NCBI RefSeq assembly: GCF_030867095.1
Contig: NC_081832.1
Location: forward strand, 62,295,444 to 62,359,443
DNA from: Alligator mississippiensis
Taxonomy: Eukaryota; Chordata; Crocodylia; Alligatoridae
Direction: 5' to 3'
Length of the DNA stretch: 64,000 nt
How positions within the stretch are numbered: the first letter of the stretch is position 1; each line of letters opens with the position of its first letter. The notes beneath the pieces were generated by a model that saw only the letters and a list, made by a program, of their open reading frames with translations, had not been told where the DNA came from and made no database searches. This document shows positions 61,633 to 64,000 of the stretch, one piece after another. The translations under genes and the position numbers were made by a program.

Positions 61633-61918
61633 GAATCATAGGATCATAAAAAATTAGGGCTGGAAGGGACCTCAGGAGGTCATCTAGTCCAACCCCTGCT
61701 CAATACAGGACCATCCCCAACTAGATCATTCCAGCCAAAGCTTTGTCGAGTCAGGCCTTAAAAACCTCCAAGGATGGAGATTCCACAACCCGTTCCAGTG
61801 CTTCACCACCCTCCTAGTGAGAAAGTTTTTCCTAATATGCAACTTAAACCTCTCTTGCTACAACTTGAGACCATTGCTCCTTGTTCTGCCACCAATCACT
61901 ACTGAGAACACTTTAGCT
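61633..61918 (-). mobile_element. CR1 LINE fragment, 3' part, split by an hAT element
   Basis: The plus strand starts AGAATCATAGGATCATAAAA, the inverted CR1 tail, then GGACCTCAGGAGGTCATCTA and CACCCTCCTAGTGAGAAAGT. It runs up to CACTTTAGCT, where the hAT element begins. The remainder of the same CR1 is at 63601-63850. Confidence 0.93.
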
Positions 61919-63600
61919 CAGGGGTGGGCAATTATTTTGGCTGGAGGGCTGCTTAACGAGTTTCAGTGAGCTGTCAAGGGCCACATGGGTAGCCCCGCCC
62001 CTTGACAGATGCTCCACCTCGTGGTTGACTTCTTGGGACTGGAAGTCCTGCCCCCTAACCCTTGGCCTTTGGCACCATAAGTCCCTCCCTTTGCCCCTCG
62101 AACTGCTCCTTTCAGCAAGGGTACTGCCATCTTGGAACCAGAAAAAAGACAAATTATATTCTAAAAATCAAACATTTACTACAACATACATTAATTTGAT
62201 TTAAAAAAAAAATTTTGTCCTGATTTACATGTGTTTGCATACTGTACATAGAGGTGATTGTATAATAGTTTAAAATGAAGTCTTACTTTTGTATATTGGG
62301 TGGGGGTGTGAAGAGGTGTGGGAGGTATGGGTGGGTGGCTACAAGGTTTGTGGGGGGTTATGGGTGGGTGTGTGAGTATGTGTGTATGTGGGGCATGGGG
62401 GAACGTGTAGGTGTGGGGGGGTTGGTGGGGGTGGATAGGTGTGGGTGAGTATGGGGGTGTGTGTATGTGGGGTGGGGGAACATGGGTGTGTGTGTAGATA
62501 TTTGGGTTGTGGGTGGGCATGGGGTTTGTGGGGAGCTGTGTGTTGGGGGGAGGGTGGCTAGGGTGTGTGAGGGAGGTGTGGGGTGTGCATAGGGGTTGTA
62601 GGTGTGTGTGGTATAAGGCGATTGTGCAGTGCTAGAGGATGGTGGTTGTAGTGTAGTGCCGAGCGCATTGGCACCAGGAGCGCAGTGTTGGTCTCCTTGA
62701 AGACACCCCAAACCACCGCCGCTTCCCTCGCCTGTCTGCTGGTTCCCCCTGCCCACCCACCTGCCACTCCCTCCCGCCGCCTGCCTGCCACTGCTTTCCC
62801 CCCACCCCCTGCTTGCCTACCCACTGCTCCAGCACCATGTGGTTCCTGGCTGGCTCCTGCTGAGCTGTGTGGTCCTGGCCATGCAGCCAGGAACTGCATG
62901 GTGCTGGAGCCAGCCTGGCCTGGCCAGCACTGCACAGAGTCAGATGGGACTGGGCTGGCTCCTACAGTGCCAGCAGGGACAGGGGGGAGCTGGTCTGGCT
63001 CCATAGAGCCCCTGCCAACCTGAGATCTAGGCTCCTGCCACCCTGTGCTCCTGCCCCATGCTGCAGCCCAACTGTTGCTGTGCCCCTGCCTGCCTGCTTG
63101 TTGCTATTCCCCCTGCTTGCTGCCACTACCACCGCCATTTCCCCACCTCCTCGCTGCTGCTGCCGCTTCTCCCCTTCCCACTTCCCACCTGCCTGCCGCT
63201 CTGGGACTGTGCTGATCCCGGCTGTATGGCCAGGACTGCAGAACGCAGGAGCAGCCAGCCTGGCCACTACGGACTGGGGTGATTGCTGGTGGTCCTCCTC
63301 TCCCCACTGTTCTTATCTGACTGCACTCTCGGGCAGAGGGAGGCAGGGAACAGCTCCAGGGGGGCTGGGGCTCAGGGGCTTGGGGGGTGCTTGGGGCAGG
63401 ATGGAGGGTGGGGCAGAGCTGGTCAGGCCTTGCTGCTGCTGCTGCCCCTGGGTCCTGCTGCTGCTGGCGCCTTGTCAGCTTAGACAGGCAGCTCTGGACA
63501 AATAGTAATTAATTTTCTAAATTTTTTAGGGCCCTGTGAGCCGGATAGAATGGCCTGGCAGGCCCAATCAGGCCCACAGGCTGTATTTTACCCACCTGTG
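61919..63600. mobile_element. hAT element (CAGGGGTGGGCAA family), long non-autonomous form
   Basis: Left end CAGGGGTGGGCAATTATTTT and inverted right end CACAGGTGGGTAAAATACAG. The flanking 8-mers CTTTAGCT (61911-61918) and GTCTAGCT (63601-63608) are a decayed target duplication within a CR1. About 60-100 bases at each end match the short element at 44993-45178. The interior holds a G/T-rich repeat block (62290-62600) and a GC-rich block with CTG runs (63430-63480). Open frames over the GC-rich part (for example 62867-63505) are compositional. No hAT transposase block was recognised. Confidence 0.88.
62290..62600. repeat. G/T-rich minisatellite-like block inside the hAT element
   Basis: Irregular GGTGTGGG/TATGTGTG units. 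The motif GTGTATGTGGGG recurs at 62382 and 62461, about 79 bases apart, followed each time by GGGGGAAC. Many runs of three or more G make the plus strand rich in potential G-quadruplexes. Confidence 0.75.
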
Positions 63601-63850
63601 GTCTAGCTCCATCCTCTTTGGAACCACCCTTCTGGTACTTAAGGGATGCTATCAAATCCCCTCTCAGTCTTCTCTTCTGCAGACTAAATAAGACCAGTTC
63701 CCTCAGCCTCTCCTTGTAAGTCATGTGCTTCAGCCCCCGAACCATTTTTGTTGCCCTCTGCTGTATTCTCCAACTTGTCCATATCCTTTCCATAGCTGGG
63801 GGCCAAAACTGGGTACACTACTCCAGATGTACTGGGGTTCTGACCAACAA
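63601..63850 (-). mobile_element. CR1 LINE fragment, remainder upstream of the hAT insertion
   Basis: The plus strand continues GTCTAGCTCCATCCTCTTTG, then AATCCCCTCTCAGTCTTCTC, then CTCAGCCTCTCCTTGTAAGT, then TCCAACTTGTCCATATCC. The minus strand encodes QQRATKMVRGLKHMTYKERL. It joins directly to the part ending at 61918 once the hAT element is set aside. Confidence 0.92.
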
Positions 63851-64000
63851 TCTCATAGACTACTACTTCTGAAGAGCTCCATCATAAATGTTATGTCCAG
63901 TTTACTTAACCACATTAGTACCAGGGCTCTGGCCTAGGGGTTTGGAGAACCCATTGTCTCCATGTATGCTTAGCTGCACACATACCGTACATGCAAAAGT

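Noticed and set aside
62867-63505. 212-codon open frame rich in Leu, Pro and Cys
   Set aside because: It lies in the CTG- and GC-rich interior of a non-autonomous hAT element and has no domain resemblance.

Overview
The window is vertebrate, almost certainly reptilian and most likely crocodilian. CR1-family LINE fragments are frequent, old MIR SINEs are present, and there are many non-autonomous DNA transposons (hAT and Harbinger types). One minus-strand element carries two blocks of U2 snRNA; SINEs with U1/U2 heads (SINEU) have, to my knowledge, been reported only from crocodilians. Single-gene density and a CpG island promoter also fit a vertebrate genome. The only host gene I can support is BOD1 (biorientation of chromosomes in cell division 1), on the minus strand. 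It has three coding exons at 32785-32534, 31621-31497 and 28956-28758 with consensus splice sites, encoding 191 residues. Its start lies in a strong CpG island (about 32300-33080) that holds two oppositely oriented ZNF143-type motifs, a CCAAT box and GC boxes. Layout. 1-4.6 kb: a decayed Harbinger transposon with a HARBI1-like transposase relic, interrupted by a CR1. 5.8-6.6 kb: an hAT-like element with a sister copy at 59.7-60.5 kb. 7.3 and 34.5 kb: MITEs sharing the Harbinger terminal motif. 9.7-10.1 kb: a foldback element. 10-26 kb: gene-free DNA with CR1 and MIR pieces, a near-perfect 88-bp palindrome (18.14 kb) and the U2-derived SINE (24.7-24.9 kb). 26.9-33.1 kb: BOD1 with its likely 3'UTR and promoter. 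33.09-33.99 kb: a transposon with inverted repeats of about 200 bp, whose end abuts the BOD1 promoter. 34-64 kb: gene-free DNA upstream of BOD1, with hAT elements (36.5, 41.2, 45.0, 57.4 and 61.9-63.6 kb, most with 8-bp target duplications), CR1 copies, one Penelope-like element with a hammerhead-like motif (49.8-50.4 kb) and GC-rich foldbacks. No other coding exon, tRNA, rRNA, CRISPR array or bacterial-type operon was recognised. The other long open frames lie in GC-rich or repeat DNA and look fortuitous. Several elements are nested, which orders the insertions: CR1 into Harbinger at 2.3 kb, and hAT into CR1 at 57.4 and 61.9 kb. Family assignments rest on recalled consensus sequences, not on a database search.
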